The notes beneath the pieces were generated by a model. It made no database searches. It saw only the letters and a program-made list of their open reading frames with translations, and was not told the DNA's origin. Position numbers and translations under genes: made by a program. Of a stretch of 64,000 nt of DNA, positions 1-8,805 are shown piece by piece (positions within the stretch are counted from its first letter, which is position 1; every line of letters starts with the position of its first letter). This DNA is from Hyphomicrobiales bacterium (lineage in GTDB: Bacteria; Pseudomonadota; Alphaproteobacteria; Rhizobiales; Rhizobiaceae): positions 186,001 to 250,000 of the forward strand of contig UBZP01000020.1 of assembly GCA_900469965.1 (NCBI GenBank), given 5' to 3'.

Positions 1-129
1 GAACTGGCCCTTGAGGTGGCTGACATAGCGGTCGAAGCCGGCCGCGAGCTCCGTCAGGTGCTGCTCCTGGCCTTCCTCGCAGGCCATGCGGTAGGCCTTG
101 CCATCGATCGAAACCGTTACCTGAGCCAT
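1..129 (-). CDS. zapA: Cell division protein ZapA (partial, N-terminal part only)
   Basis: The window edge cuts this gene; 43 N-terminal residues are visible, starting MAQVTVSIDGKAYRMACEEG. The opening beta-strands followed by a helix with LAAGFDRYVSHLKG match the N-terminal domain of ZapA, the small protein that binds FtsZ filaments and promotes Z-ring bundling in the cytoplasm. It lies downstream of a DUF4164 gene on the same strand, the arrangement usual in rhizobia, and probably shares its transcript. The C-terminal coiled coil lies outside the window. Confidence 0.85.
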   Translation of the reverse strand, partial: MAQVTVSIDGKAYRMACEEGQEQHLTELAAGFDRYVSHLKGQF

Positions 130-168
130 CTGGAAGTCCCGCCCTGTCTCCAAGTCATGCCGGCGCCG

Positions 169-441
169 TCAGCGGTCGAGGACCGCCCGGATCGTTTCCA
201 TCGCGGTGACCAGCCGGCGGGAAACCTCGCGGTTGACCTCCTCCAGCCGGTTCGCCCGGAATTCCGCCTGGTCGAGCTCCTGGGCCAGCCGCGAGCGATC
301 GACATTGACGCGCCGCACCTCGCCCTCGATCTCGCCGTGATCGCGCTCGCGGTCGAAACGCATGTCGAGCGCGTTGTCCAGGCCCGACAGGGCCCTTCGC
401 AACTCTTCCACCGCCGCTCTGATTGTCTCTCCTGCCGCCAT
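169..441 (-). CDS. DUF4164 family small coiled-coil protein
   Basis: A 90-residue, highly charged and almost wholly helical protein with no signal peptide, so a cytoplasmic coiled coil. The sequence (VEELRRALSGLDNALD near the start, then RSRLAQELDQAE) fits the DUF4164 family found next to zapA in Hyphomicrobiales. I chose the start MAAGETIRAA because a GGCGAGGCG element sits just upstream; an alternative Met lies six codons earlier. Position 40 bases before zapA suggests one transcript and a possible role in division or envelope organisation, but the function is unknown. Confidence 0.7.
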   Translation of the reverse strand: MAAGETIRAAVEELRRALSGLDNALDMRFDRERDHGEIEGEVRRVNVDRSRLAQELDQAEFRANRLEEVNREVSRRLVTAMETIRAVLDR

Positions 442-768
442 GACGCCTCGCCGGCACATCTGTCACGGACGAATCGCCGTGTGAGCTGTTTGCTTCAAGG
501 TCTTGACAGTATTCAACATCGAACAGAAGCGTCAACCGCCCGTCCGGACGGCGGCCGCTTCCGCTGTGGATGAGGATTTTGCAGCGCGAAGGCAGCGGTT
601 TTCGTCGCGGAGAAAACCCTGCTTCATCTGACGGCAAATCGCCGCAAAACGCGGCAAAAGCGGCGCAATTCGTTGACTTGCGCACTGCACCTGCTATGTG
701 TCAGCCGCTTCCTAACCGGTGACCCCCGACAGGCATCGGCCCTGACACCCCGATTATTTGGAACAGTC
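442..768. other. Divergent intergenic region between DUF4164 and tkt
   Basis: No gene is seen in this 327-base stretch. It separates divergent transcripts and must hold both promoters. A G+C-rich dyad (CGCCGC at 640-645 with GCGGCG at 660-665) sits just upstream of the tkt -35 candidate and could be an operator. A TTGACA at 503-508 has no convincing -10 partner. Confidence 0.5.
673..700 (+). promoter_or_regulatory. Candidate sigma-70-type promoter of tkt
   Basis: TTGACT (673-678) is followed after 16 bases by TATGTG (695-700), giving a leader of about 60 bases before the tkt start at 769. The -35 matches the rhizobial consensus CTTGAC well and the -10 is weak. No start site is demonstrated. 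Confidence 0.4.
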
Positions 769-2751
769 ATGATCTCTCGCGAAAAACACGACCGGATGGC
801 GAACGCTATTCGCTTTCTTTCCATGGATGCCGTGGAGAAAGCAAATTCCGGCCATCCCGGTCTTCCGATGGGTGCCGCGGACATCGCAACGGTCCTTTTC
901 ACCCGCTTCATGACCTTCGACCCGAAGGCTCCGTCCTGGCCGAACCGCGACCGCTTCGTGCTGTCGGCCGGCCATGGCTCGATGCTGCTCTACTCGCTCC
1001 TCTACCTGACCGGCTACGAGGACATCACGATCGACGAGATCAAGAATTTCCGCCAGCTCGGCGCCCGCACCGCCGGCCACCCGGAATACGGCCATGCCGC
1101 CGGCATCGAGACGACCACCGGTCCGCTCGGCCAGGGCATCGCCAACTCGGTCGGCATGGCGATCGCCGAGCGCAAGCTGCGCGAGGAATTCGGCTCCGAC
1201 CTGATGGAGCACTACACCTACGTTCTCGCCGGCGACGGCTGCCTGATGGAGGGCATCAGCCAGGAAGCGATCGCCCTTGCCGGCCACCTGAAGCTCAACA
1301 AGCTGATCGTCTTCTGGGACGACAACAACATCTCGATCGACGGCCCGATCTCGATCGCCGACAGTACCGACCAGCACGCCCGCTTCCGCGCCAGCCAGTG
1401 GAACACGATCGCCGTCGACGGCCATGACCCGGACGCGATCGCAGCGGCGATCGAACAGGCGCACAAGTCGGACAAGCCGACCATGATCGCCTGCAAGACG
1501 GTGATCGGCTGGGGCGCGCCCAACAAGGCCGGCACCCACAAGGTACACGGCTCGCCGCTCGGCGCCGAAGAGATCGCCGCCACCCGCAAGGCGCTGAACT
1601 GGGAAGCGGAAGCCTTCGCGGTGCCCTCCGACGTCCTCGACGCCTGGCGGCTCGCCGGCCTGCGCTCCACCAAGGCGCACAAGGAATGGCAGGAGCGCCT
1701 GGAAAAGGCCGATCCGGAAAAGCGCGCCCAGTTCGTCCGCCGCTTCGCCGGCGAGCTGGAGAGCGGCCTCGATTCCGCGATCGTCGCCTACAAGAAGAAG
1801 CTGGCCGAGACCAAGCCGAACCCGGCCACCCGCAAGGCGTCGGAGGACGCCCTCGAGGTCATCAACGGCGTCTTGAAGGAAACGATCGGCGGCTCGGCCG
1901 ACCTGACCGGCTCCAACAACACCAAGACCAGCCAGACCACCTCGATCACGCCTGACGACTTCTCCGGCCGCTACATCCACTACGGCGTGCGCGAGCACGG
2001 CATGGCGGCGGCGATGAACGGCATGGCGCTGCACGGCGGCCTCATCCCCTACTCCGGCGGCTTCCTGATCTTCTCGGACTACTGCCGTCCGTCGATCCGC
2101 CTCGCCGCCCTGATGGGCATCCGCGTCATCCACGTCCTGACCCACGATTCGATCGGTCTCGGCGAGGACGGCCCGACGCACCAGCCGGTCGAGCAGTTGG
2201 CCGCACTGCGCGCCATCCCGAACCTGATGATGTTCCGCCCGGCCGACGCCACCGAGACGGCCGAGTGCTGGCAGCTGGCGCTCGAGCACAAGGACCGCCC
2301 GTCGGGCATCGCGCTCACCCGCCAGAACCTGATGGCCGTGCGCACCGAGTTCGAGGAAGAGAACCTGTGCGCCAAGGGCGCCTACGACCTGATCTCCGCA
2401 TCCGACGCCAAGGTGACGATCTTCGCCACCGGCTCGGAAGTCGAGATCGCGGTCAAGGCCTGCGAGACGCTGACGGCCAAGGGCATCTCCACCCGCGTCG
2501 TCTCCGTCCCCTGCTTCGAGCTCTTCTACGAGCAGCCGGAAGCCTACCAGAAGGCGATCATCGGCAATTCGCCGGTCAAGATCGGCGTCGAGGCCGCCAT
2601 CCGCCAGGGCTGGGACCATATCATCGGCTCGGACGGCATCTTCATCGGCATGTCCTCGTTCGGCGCGTCCGGCCCCTACAAGGAGCTCTACAAGCACTTC
2701 GGCATCACGCCGGAGGCTGTCGTCGCTGCCGCCGAAGCCAAGCTCGGCTGA
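769..2751 (+). CDS. tkt: Transketolase
   Basis: This 660-residue protein is the usual transketolase length. It transfers two-carbon ketol units between sugar phosphates in the non-oxidative pentose phosphate pathway, using thiamine diphosphate and Mg2+ in the cytoplasm. Visible signatures are [20 protein letters not shown] near the N terminus, the ThDP motif GDGCLMEG with the NN about 28 residues on, and [16 protein letters not shown] plus [10 protein letters not shown] in the pyrimidine domain. The start [11 protein letters not shown] was chosen over an in-frame upstream Met because it matches family length. It opens the tkt-gap-pgk-fba cluster. Confidence 0.96.
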   Translation: MISREKHDRMANAIRFLSMDAVEKANSGHPGLPMGAADIATVLFTRFMTFDPKAPSWPNRDRFVLSAGHGSMLLYSLLYLTGYEDITIDEIKNFRQLGARTAGHPEYGHAAGIETTTGPLGQGIANSVGMAIAERKLREEFGSDLMEHYTYVLAGDGCLMEGISQEAIALAGHLKLNKLIVFWDDNNISIDGPISIADSTDQHARFRASQWNTIAVDGHDPDAIAAAIEQAHKSDKPTMIACKTVIGWGAPNKAGTHKVHGSPLGAEEIAATRKALNWEAEAFAVPSDVLDAWRLAGLRSTKAHKEWQERLEKADPEKRAQFVRRFAGELESGLDSAIVAYKKKLAETKPNPATRKASEDALEVINGVLKETIGGSADLTGSNNTKTSQTTSITPDDFSGRYIHYGVREHGMAAAMNGMALHGGLIPYSGGFLIFSDYCRPSIRLAALMGIRVIHVLTHDSIGLGEDGPTHQPVEQLAALRAIPNLMMFRPADATETAECWQLALEHKDRPSGIALTRQNLMAVRTEFEEENLCAKGAYDLISASDAKVTIFATGSEVEIAVKACETLTAKGISTRVVSVPCFELFYEQPEAYQKAIIGNSPVKIGVEAAIRQGWDHIIGSDGIFIGMSSFGASGPYKELYKHFGITPEAVVAAAEAKLG

Positions 2752-2759
2752 TCCGGGAC

Positions 2760-2781
2760 GGCGCGCGGGCGACCGCGCGCC
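2760..2781 (+). terminator. Hairpin between tkt and gap
   Basis: A perfect 9-base-pair G+C stem (2760-2768 with 2773-2781, loop GCGA) lies directly after the tkt stop. It has no U-tract, so it may act as a processing or stabilising hairpin or a partial terminator between tkt and gap rather than a full stop. Confidence 0.45.
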
Positions 2782-2817
2782 ACCCGCACGTTTCATTCTG
2801 ACAGGGAGAGACCCGAA

Positions 2818-3828
2818 ATGACCGTTAAAGTTGCCATCAACGGATTTGGCCGCATCGGCCGCAACGTTCTGCGCGCGATCGTCGAATCCGGCCGCACCGA
2901 CATCGAGGTCGTGGCGATCAACGACCTTGGTCCGGTCGAGACCAATGCCCACCTGCTGCGCTACGATTCGATCCACGGCAAGTTCCCGGCCGACGTGAAG
3001 GTCGAAGGCGACACCATCATCGTCGGCGGCGGCAAGCCGATCAAGGTCACCGCCATCAAGGACCCGGCAACGCTGCCGCACAAGGAACTCGGCGTCGACA
3101 TCGCGATGGAGTGCACCGGCATCTTCACCGCCCGCGACAAGGCTGCCGCCCATCTCGCAGCCGGCGCCAAGCGCGTCATCGTCTCGGCCCCGGCCGACGG
3201 CGCCGACCTGACCGTCGTCTTCGGCGTCAACCACGACAAGCTGACCAAGGAGCACCTGGTCATCTCCAACGCCTCGTGCACCACCAACTGCCTGGTTCCG
3301 GTGGTCAAGGTCCTCGACGACGCGGTCGGCATCGACCACGGCTTCATGACCACGATCCACTCCTACACCGGCGACCAGCCGACGCTGGACACGATGCACA
3401 AGGACCTCTACCGCGCCCGCGCGGCAGCGTTGTCGATGATCCCGACCTCGACGGGTGCCGCCAAGGCCGTCGGCCTCGTGCTGCCGCACCTGAAGGGCAA
3501 GCTCGACGGCACCTCGATCCGCGTGCCGACCCCGAACGTCTCGGTCGTCGACTTCAAGTTCGTCGCCAAGCGCGACACCACGGCCCAGGAGATCAACGAG
3601 GCCATCAAGGCCGCCTCCAACGGCGCGCTGAAGGGCATCCTCGGCTACACCGACGAGCCGCTGGTCAGCCGCGACTTCAACCACGACAGCCATTCGTCGA
3701 TCTTCGCGCTCGACCAGACCAAGGTCATGGAAGGCAAGTTCGTCCGCATCCTGTCCTGGTACGACAACGAGTGGGGCTTCTCCAACCGCATGGCCGACAC
3801 GGCCGTCGCCTTCGCGAAGCTGATCTGA
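2818..3828 (+). CDS. gap: Type I glyceraldehyde-3-phosphate dehydrogenase
   Basis: This 336-residue enzyme oxidises and phosphorylates glyceraldehyde 3-phosphate to 1,3-bisphosphoglycerate (reversible, cytoplasmic). The Rossmann motif [10 protein letters not shown] begins at residue 8. The catalytic site [10 protein letters not shown] places the nucleophile at Cys154. The NDL motif after the second strand fits NAD rather than NADP preference, which is an inference. A GGGAGAG ribosome site precedes the ATG. The gene follows tkt by 66 bases and precedes pgk after a spacer carrying a terminator-like hairpin and a repeat. Confidence 0.97.
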   Translation: MTVKVAINGFGRIGRNVLRAIVESGRTDIEVVAINDLGPVETNAHLLRYDSIHGKFPADVKVEGDTIIVGGGKPIKVTAIKDPATLPHKELGVDIAMECTGIFTARDKAAAHLAAGAKRVIVSAPADGADLTVVFGVNHDKLTKEHLVISNASCTTNCLVPVVKVLDDAVGIDHGFMTTIHSYTGDQPTLDTMHKDLYRARAAALSMIPTSTGAAKAVGLVLPHLKGKLDGTSIRVPTPNVSVVDFKFVAKRDTTAQEINEAIKAASNGALKGILGYTDEPLVSRDFNHDSHSSIFALDQTKVMEGKFVRILSWYDNEWGFSNRMADTAVAFAKLI

Positions 3829-3839
3829 TCACGATCGAA

Positions 3840-3867
3840 GACACCCGGGCAGCAATGTCCGGGTGTC
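3840..3867 (+). terminator. Hairpin terminator candidate after gap
   Basis: GACACCCGG (3840-3848) pairs with CCGGGTGTC (3859-3867) across a 10-base loop, 12 bases after the gap stop. Only a short T-run (GTTT) follows, so termination may be partial and pgk could still receive read-through. Confidence 0.5.
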
Positions 3868-3906
3868 GCCGTTTGAGGCTATCGTGGCGGAGTTGCACCC
3901 GTTCTT

Positions 3907-4035
3907 CCGTCACCCCGGACTTGATCCGGGGTCCAGCAGCGCCGAATCGGCGGCGCGAAAGTAGCGGCGCGAAAGTGCTTGCTGCGCTCAAGGACTTGAG
4001 CGCGCTGGATGCCGGATCAGGTCCGGCATGACGGA
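3907..4035. repeat. Dispersed palindromic intergenic repeat (alphaproteobacterial type)
   Basis: The element is bounded by near-inverted ends: CCGTCACCCCGGAC with ATCCGGGGTCC at the left and GGATGCCGGATCAGG with TCCGGCATGACGG at the right. An interior of GC-rich short dyads includes a duplicated GGCGCGAAAGT. Similar 'tcaccccggacttgatccgggg' units are scattered between genes in many alphaproteobacteria (from memory). Only one copy is present in this window. Its transcript would fold into a long irregular hairpin between gap and pgk. It carries no gene. Confidence 0.65.
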
Positions 4036-4181
4036 GATGGGTGCGATTGCCTCCCGGTGCCCGGAAATCTCCTGCCTTCTCGCGTGAAGGCGGAACATGC
4101 AGAATGCAGATCGCCGGCGCCGATACGCCCATTCGGATCCGCGCACGGCGTTTCAGGCCCAGAATACGAGGAGCGGTGCCC

Positions 4182-5378
4182 ATGACCTTCAAGACCCTAG
4201 ACGATCTCACCGATATCGCCGGCAAGCGCGTTCTCGTCCGCGTCGACCTCAACGTTCCCGTCAAGGACGGCAAGGTGACCGACGCCACCCGCATCGAGCG
4301 CGTCGCGCCCACCATTCTCGAACTGTCGAAGAAGGGCGCCAAGGTCGTCCTGCTCGCCCATTTCGGCCGCCCCAAGGGCGAGCCGGTCGGCGACCAGTCG
4401 CTCGGCCTGATCGTGCCCGCGGTCAAGGACGTGCTCGGCAAGCCGGTCGCCTTCGCCGAGGACTGCATCGGCGACAAGGCGAAGGCCGCCGTCGATGCGC
4501 TGAAGAACGGTGACATCCTGCTTCTCGAGAACACCCGCTTCCACAAGGGCGAGGAGAAGAACGACGCCGAGTTCACCAGGGCGCTGGCCGCAAACGGCGA
4601 CATCTACGTCAACGACGCCTTCTCGGCCGCCCACCGCGCGCACGCCTCCACCGAGGGCCTCGCCCGGCTGCTGCCCGCCTATGCCGGCCGCACCATGCAG
4701 GCCGAGCTCGAAGCGCTGGAGAAGGGCCTCGGCAAGCCGAAGCGCCCGGTCGTCGCCATCGTCGGCGGCGCCAAGGTCTCCACCAAGATCGATCTCCTGA
4801 TGAACCTGGTGAAGAAGGTCGACGCGCTCGTCATCGGCGGCGGCATGGCCAACACCTTCCTCGCCGCCCGCGGCACCGACGTCGGCAAGTCGCTCTGCGA
4901 GCACGACCTCGCCGACACCGCCAAGCAGATCATGATCGAGGCGGCGACCGCCGGCTGCGCCATCATCCTGCCCGAGGACGGCGTCGTCGCCCGCGAGTTC
5001 AAGGCCGGTGCCGAGAACGAGGTGGTCGCGATCGACAGGATCCCGGCCGACGCGATGGTGCTGGACGTCGGCCCGAAGTCGGTCGAGGCCGTCAACGCCT
5101 GGATCTCGCGCGCCGAGACCCTGGTCTGGAACGGCCCGCTCGGCGCCTTCGAGATCGCCCCCTTCGACACGGCCACGGTCGCAGCCGCCAGGCATGCGGC
5201 AGCCCGCACCAAGGAAGGCGCGCTGATCTCGGTCGCCGGCGGCGGCGACACCGTCGCAGCCCTCAACCACGCCGGCGTCGCCGACGACTTCACCTACGTC
5301 TCCACCGCCGGCGGTGCCTTCCTCGAATGGATGGAAGGAAAGCCGCTCCCGGGCGTCGAGATCCTGCAGCAGAAGTAA
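4182..5378 (+). CDS. pgk: Phosphoglycerate kinase
   Basis: This 398-residue cytoplasmic enzyme interconverts 1,3-bisphosphoglycerate + ADP and 3-phosphoglycerate + ATP. The N-terminal substrate signature [16 protein letters not shown], the [10 protein letters not shown] segment and the C-terminal nucleotide motif [11 protein letters not shown] are all visible. The start [11 protein letters not shown] follows a clear GAGGAG site; an upstream in-frame extension is repeat-derived and unlikely. It sits between gap and the class I aldolase, so consecutive glycolytic steps are clustered. Confidence 0.97.
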   Translation: MTFKTLDDLTDIAGKRVLVRVDLNVPVKDGKVTDATRIERVAPTILELSKKGAKVVLLAHFGRPKGEPVGDQSLGLIVPAVKDVLGKPVAFAEDCIGDKAKAAVDALKNGDILLLENTRFHKGEEKNDAEFTRALAANGDIYVNDAFSAAHRAHASTEGLARLLPAYAGRTMQAELEALEKGLGKPKRPVVAIVGGAKVSTKIDLLMNLVKKVDALVIGGGMANTFLAARGTDVGKSLCEHDLADTAKQIMIEAATAGCAIILPEDGVVAREFKAGAENEVVAIDRIPADAMVLDVGPKSVEAVNAWISRAETLVWNGPLGAFEIAPFDTATVAAARHAAARTKEGALISVAGGGDTVAALNHAGVADDFTYVSTAGGAFLEWMEGKPLPGVEILQQK

Positions 5379-5404
5379 TCCGCGCCGGTTGCGCGAACCA
5401 ACGG

Positions 5405-5438
5405 ATGGCCCCCTCCATGCCCTGGAGGGGGCCATTTT
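5405..5438 (+). terminator. Rho-independent terminator after pgk
   Basis: A perfect 13-base-pair stem (5405-5417 with 5423-5435, loop TGCCC) runs directly into TTTTC. It lies 27 bases after the pgk stop, so fba probably has its own promoter. Confidence 0.8.
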
Positions 5439-5549
5439 CGTTGACGCACCGCAAGTCGCAGCCGAAGATGCACGCAAACGGCAGCCACGACCGCCACGGA
5501 AGACGAAGCAGACAGGGAACAGGAAAGCGCCCACGGCAAGGAGAGACGC

Positions 5550-6575
5550 ATGAGCGAACGACTGGAAGAGATCGCCGCCCGCATGATGACGGCCGGCAAG
5601 GGACTGCTCGCCGCCGACGAATCCACGGCCACCATCAAGAAGCGCTTCGACACGATCGGCCTGGAATCGACCGAGACGTCGCGCCGCGACTATCGCCAGA
5701 TGCTGTTTTCCGCCGAGGAGGCGATGCGCGACTTCATCTCCGGCGTCATCCTCTACGAGGAGACCCTGTTCCAGAAGGCGTCCGACGGCCGCCAGCTGGC
5801 CGAGATCATCGTTGCGGCCGGCGCCGTGCCGGGCATCAAGGTCGACACCGGCGCCAAGCCGATGGCGCTCTTTCCGGGCGAGACGGTCACCGAGGGTCTC
5901 GACGGCCTGCGCGACCGCCTTGCCAAGTATCACGCGGCGGGCGCCCGTTTCGCCAAGTGGCGGGCGGCACTGCCGGTCTCCGACACGCTGCCGAGCTTCG
6001 GCGCCATCAAGGCCAACGCCCATGCGCTCGCCCGCTATGCGGCGCTCTGCCAGGAGGCCGGCATCGTGCCGATCGTCGAGCCCGAGGTGCTGATGGACGG
6101 CGTGCCGGGCAACCACTCGATCAAGCGTTCCGAGGAGGTGACGGAAGAGACGCTGCGCATCACCTTCGAGGAGCTGGCCGACCAGCGCGTCTCGCTCGAG
6201 GGCATGATCCTGAAGCCGTCCATGGTCATCGACGGCAAGAAGGCGCGCAAGGCCTCGGTGCAGGAAGTGGCGGAGCGGACGCTGCGCGTGCTGAAGCGCA
6301 CGGTGCCCGCGGCCGTCCCCGGCATCGCCTTCCTCTCCGGCGGCCAGACGACGGAGGAAGCCACCGCCCATCTGTCCGCGATGAACGCCATGGGCCCCCT
6401 GCCCTGGACGCTGACCTTCTCCTATGGCCGCGCGCTGCAGACCGAGGCGCTGGAGGCCTGGGGCGGACGGCCGGAGAACATCGCCGCCGGCAAGCGCGCC
6501 TTCAGCCACCGCGCCAAGATGTGCAGCCTCGCTGCCCGCGGGCAATGGAAGAAGGACATGGAGAAGGCGGCCTGA
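5550..6575 (+). CDS. fba: Class I fructose-bisphosphate aldolase
   Basis: This 341-residue enzyme cleaves fructose 1,6-bisphosphate to dihydroxyacetone phosphate and glyceraldehyde 3-phosphate through a Schiff base. The catalytic lysine is Lys222 in GMILKPSMV, matching the eukaryote-type class I aldolase site. The N-terminal GLLAADESTATIKKRF and the C-terminal SGGQTTEEATAHL are family hallmarks. It ends the carbon cluster and is followed by a structured RNA gene. The fbaB label used for some rhizobial homologues may apply, but I keep the generic symbol. Confidence 0.95.
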   Translation: MSERLEEIAARMMTAGKGLLAADESTATIKKRFDTIGLESTETSRRDYRQMLFSAEEAMRDFISGVILYEETLFQKASDGRQLAEIIVAAGAVPGIKVDTGAKPMALFPGETVTEGLDGLRDRLAKYHAAGARFAKWRAALPVSDTLPSFGAIKANAHALARYAALCQEAGIVPIVEPEVLMDGVPGNHSIKRSEEVTEETLRITFEELADQRVSLEGMILKPSMVIDGKKARKASVQEVAERTLRVLKRTVPAAVPGIAFLSGGQTTEEATAHLSAMNAMGPLPWTLTFSYGRALQTEALEAWGGRPENIAAGKRAFSHRAKMCSLAARGQWKKDMEKAA

Positions 6576-6608
6576 GGCGTCTGCGACGTGGCAATCGCCG
6601 GGGAGCCC

Positions 6609-6636
6609 CTTGCATCGCCGCGCCAAGGACCTACAT
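6609..6636 (+). promoter_or_regulatory. Candidate promoter of the 6S-like RNA
   Basis: CTTGCA (6609-6614), a 16-base spacer and CTACAT (6631-6636) fit the rhizobial consensus CTTGAC-N17-CTATAT closely. They predict a start near 6643, inside the spacer after the aldolase gene and just before a long RNA stem. Confidence 0.5.
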
Positions 6637-6642
6637 TGCAGA

Positions 6643-6828
6643 TAACGTCAACGAACAGAAAGGAAGGTGGTCCAATGTCTAATGAGATTTCGGTCTTCGT
6701 GACGGCAATGGGAAATGCGGTGGCAGCAGCGAGGCAGCCCTCGTTCTGACCCAACCTTCCTCGGGCCCAAAGGCCCGGGCCTGTCACAGGCCAAACCTCA
6801 TGGAGGGCCGCCCAGTGCGGCCCTTTTT
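6643..6828 (+). ncRNA. ssrS: Structured non-coding RNA, probably 6S RNA
   Basis: The segment has its own promoter and ends at a strong terminator. A closing stem pairs 6661-6672 with 6748-6751 plus 6754-6761 (12 base pairs, two-base bulge). An open region follows. An apical arm pairs ATTTC with GAAAT around GTC-TTCGT-GAC. The 3' side of the bubble carries its own hairpin (6728-6734 with 6739-6745). That layout of closing stem, bubble with 3' hairpin and apical arm is the 6S RNA architecture, which sequesters sigma-70 RNA polymerase. The identification is by topology and size, not by alignment. A 24-codon frame at 6675-6749 with an AGGAAGG before it is the alternative reading, but it lies within the paired structure. 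Confidence 0.5.
6804..6828 (+). terminator. Rho-independent terminator of the 6S-like RNA
   Basis: AGGGCCGC (6804-6811) pairs with GCGGCCCT (6817-6824), loop CCAGT, followed by TTTT. A second G+C hairpin (6762-6767 with 6772-6777) precedes it and could be an earlier 3' end. Confidence 0.8.
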
Positions 6829-6921
6829 GATTCCGGCATGATTAGGTTGGCGCCGATGCCCCGGATCCCCGTCGCACTGCCTCAGCCGGCAGCATGGCTC
6901 CATCGCCGCCTCAGGGGCGCC

Positions 6922-7077
6922 TCAGGGCCGCACCAGCACCGTCACCATCATCATCGCGATCGCGCCCACGGCGATCTTCCAGAAATCCCGCCGCTGCCTG
7001 AGGCCGGGCAGGTTGAGCGGGCGGATGATGTGCAGCACCATCGCCACCAGCAGCAGGATCGGAAGGACTTTCGACAT
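6922..7077 (-). CDS. Small hydrophobic membrane protein (51 residues)
   Basis: An unrecognised 51-residue protein, starting MSKVLPILLLVAMVLHI after a good AGAGGAAC ribosome site. Two hydrophobic stretches (about residues 4-17 and 34-49) flank a basic loop (LRQRRDFWK), suggesting a two-pass inner-membrane miniprotein. It diverges from the MFS gene to its right. I know no function; similar short annotated proteins occur in rhizobia. Confidence 0.6.
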   Translation of the reverse strand: MSKVLPILLLVAMVLHIIRPLNLPGLRQRRDFWKIAVGAIAMMMVTVLVRP

Positions 7078-7237
7078 GGTTGTTCCTCTTTCCACGCTTC
7101 CTGTCACAACGGCGACACTTTTCCAAGCCGAGGTTCCCGCCGCACGCGCACGATTCACCCTGGGTCGCAAATCGGCTATGGAAATCATGCGCTTGTAGAC
7201 ATAGTTCATTGCGACCGCGCCATTCCAGGGATACCCG

Positions 7238-8524
7238 ATGCGAAATAACCTCGTCTCCGTCTTCGCGCTTCTGCTCGGCACCCTGTTCCTCTTCCTCGGC
7301 AACGGCCTGCATGGCCTGCTGCTGCCCGTCCGCGGCGCCTTCGAGGGCTACCCGACCACCCTGCTCGGCCTGATCGGCACCTCTTGGGCCTCCGGCTTCG
7401 TGCTCGGCTGCCTGCTGGCGCCGAAGGTGGTCAAGCGCATCGGCCACGTGCGCGCCTTTTCCGGCTTCGCCTCCCTGATTGCGATCATCGCGCTCCTGAC
7501 CGGCATCCTGGTCGACCCGTTCTGGTGGGTGGCGCTGCGCGCCGTCACCGGCTTCTCGATCGCCGGCACCTCGATGATCATCGAGAGCTGGCTGAACGAA
7601 CGGGCGACGAACGAAAGCCGCGGCGTGATCTTCTCGCTCTACATCGCGATCACGCTGTTCGGGGTCGTCGGCGGCCAGATGATGGTGACCCTCGGCGATA
7701 TCGGCACGCCCATCCTGTTCATGGTGGCGGGCATCCTCTATTGCCTGGCCATGCTGCCGACGACGCTGTCGACCGCGGCCTCGCCGCAGCCGCTGAAGCA
7801 GGTCAGCCTCGACATCCCCACCCTCTTCCGCACCTCCCCCGTCGCCTGCGTCGGCATCGTGCTGATCGGTATCGCCAACGGCGCCTTCGGCACGCTCGGC
7901 GCCGTCTTCGGCGCCGAGGCGGGGCTGGCCTCCAGCACGATTGCGATGATGATGAGTGTCACGATCTTTGCCGGCGCCGTCATGCAGCTGCCCGCCGGCC
8001 GGGTCTCCGACCGCGTCGACCGGCGCTACGTGCTGGCGGCGCTCTCGGCCCTGGCCGCCCTGGCCGGCCTGATGATGTTCATGCTGCAGCCCGTCTCCGT
8101 CATTCCGCTGCTCGTCGTCACCGCGATCTACGGGGCGGCGGCGAACGCGCTCTATCCGATCGCGGTCTCGCATGCGAACGACTTCGCAAGCCCGGAGGAT
8201 TTCGTGAAGGTGTCGGGCGGCCTGCTGCTGCTCTACGGCGTCGGCACGATCATCGGCCCGACGCTCGGCGGCCCGGTCATGACCTCGGTCGGGCCCTATT
8301 CGCTGTTCGTCGTCACCAGCGCGTCGCATCTTCTGATCACCGCCTATGCGATCTTCCGCAGCAGGCGCCGCGCCGCCCTTCCCGCGAGCGCGCGCGAGAC
8401 CTACACCACGATCAATCCCGGCACGCTGACCACGCCGGAAAGCCTGCGCATGTCGCCGCGCGCCAGCCAGGCCGCGGCCGCGCCCGAAACCGCCCCGCAA
8501 GCCATGACGGAGGAAGAGCGATGA
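7238..8524 (+). CDS. MFS transporter (YcaD/YfkF-like)
   Basis: This 428-residue protein has about 12 hydrophobic helices and a hydrophilic tail after residue 375. The N-terminal half carries FLFLGNGLHGLLLPVRG and SWASGFVLGC, and a conserved SWLNERATNESRG segment, as in the YcaD/YfkF branch of the major facilitator superfamily. It is an inner-membrane secondary transporter of unknown substrate. Its stop overlaps the start of the DUF1192 gene (ATGA), so the two are co-translated. Confidence 0.88.
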   Translation: MRNNLVSVFALLLGTLFLFLGNGLHGLLLPVRGAFEGYPTTLLGLIGTSWASGFVLGCLLAPKVVKRIGHVRAFSGFASLIAIIALLTGILVDPFWWVALRAVTGFSIAGTSMIIESWLNERATNESRGVIFSLYIAITLFGVVGGQMMVTLGDIGTPILFMVAGILYCLAMLPTTLSTAASPQPLKQVSLDIPTLFRTSPVACVGIVLIGIANGAFGTLGAVFGAEAGLASSTIAMMMSVTIFAGAVMQLPAGRVSDRVDRRYVLAALSALAALAGLMMFMLQPVSVIPLLVVTAIYGAAANALYPIAVSHANDFASPEDFVKVSGGLLLLYGVGTIIGPTLGGPVMTSVGPYSLFVVTSASHLLITAYAIFRSRRRAALPASARETYTTINPGTLTTPESLRMSPRASQAAAAPETAPQAMTEEER

Positions 8525-8709
8525 GCATCAACGACGATGACAGACCCGTTCGCAAGGTGGCGCACGAGATCGGCTGCGACCTGTCGCTCTTGTCGGTCGA
8601 CGAACTGGCCAGCCGAATCGACCTCTTGAAGGCGGAGATCGCAAGGCTGGAGGACGAGAAGACGCGCAAGGGCGCCAGCCGCTCGGCGGCGGAGAAGCTA
8701 TTCCGCTGA
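8521..8709 (+). CDS. DUF1192 family protein
   Basis: A 62-residue cytoplasmic protein with the DUF1192 features: an acidic N terminus, LSLLSVDELASRIDLLKAEI and a short coiled coil ending in AEKLF. The ATG overlaps the MFS stop codon by four bases. The family is alphaproteobacterial and of unknown role. The following CtrA-boxed region lies 60 bases downstream. Confidence 0.85.
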   Translation: MSINDDDRPVRKVAHEIGCDLSLLSVDELASRIDLLKAEIARLEDEKTRKGASRSAAEKLFR

Positions 8710-8768
8710 TCTGCCCGCATCCGATTGCGGCAGGCAGGTGCGGCAACGCGGCCCGGACGCCGTCAGAG

Positions 8769-8783
8769 TTAACCGAGCATTAA
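8769..8783 (+). promoter_or_regulatory. Perfect CtrA box (TTAA-N7-TTAA) for a small RNA
   Basis: TTAA at 8769-8772 and TTAA at 8780-8783 are separated by exactly seven bases, the full CtrA consensus. A -10-like CTATTA (8794-8799) lies where the box would overlap the -35, the usual geometry of CtrA-controlled promoters. The predicted start is near 8806. Confidence 0.65.
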
Positions 8784-8805
8784 GCTTCATCAGCTATTAA
8801 TCGCA

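Noticed and set aside
503-520. TTGACA at 503 as a second tkt promoter
   Set aside because: No -10-like hexamer at suitable spacing; the TTGACT at 673 is a better candidate.
754-3693. 979-codon open frame on the minus strand across tkt and gap
   Set aside because: Antisense to two clearly real genes, with Val/Asp/Gly/Arg-rich low-complexity sequence typical of the complement of high-G+C coding DNA.
6675-6749. 24-codon frame starting MSNEISVF within the 6S-like RNA
   Set aside because: It has a purine-rich AGGAAGG upstream, but that run is one arm of the closing RNA stem and the frame crosses the paired regions; an RNA gene explains the data better.
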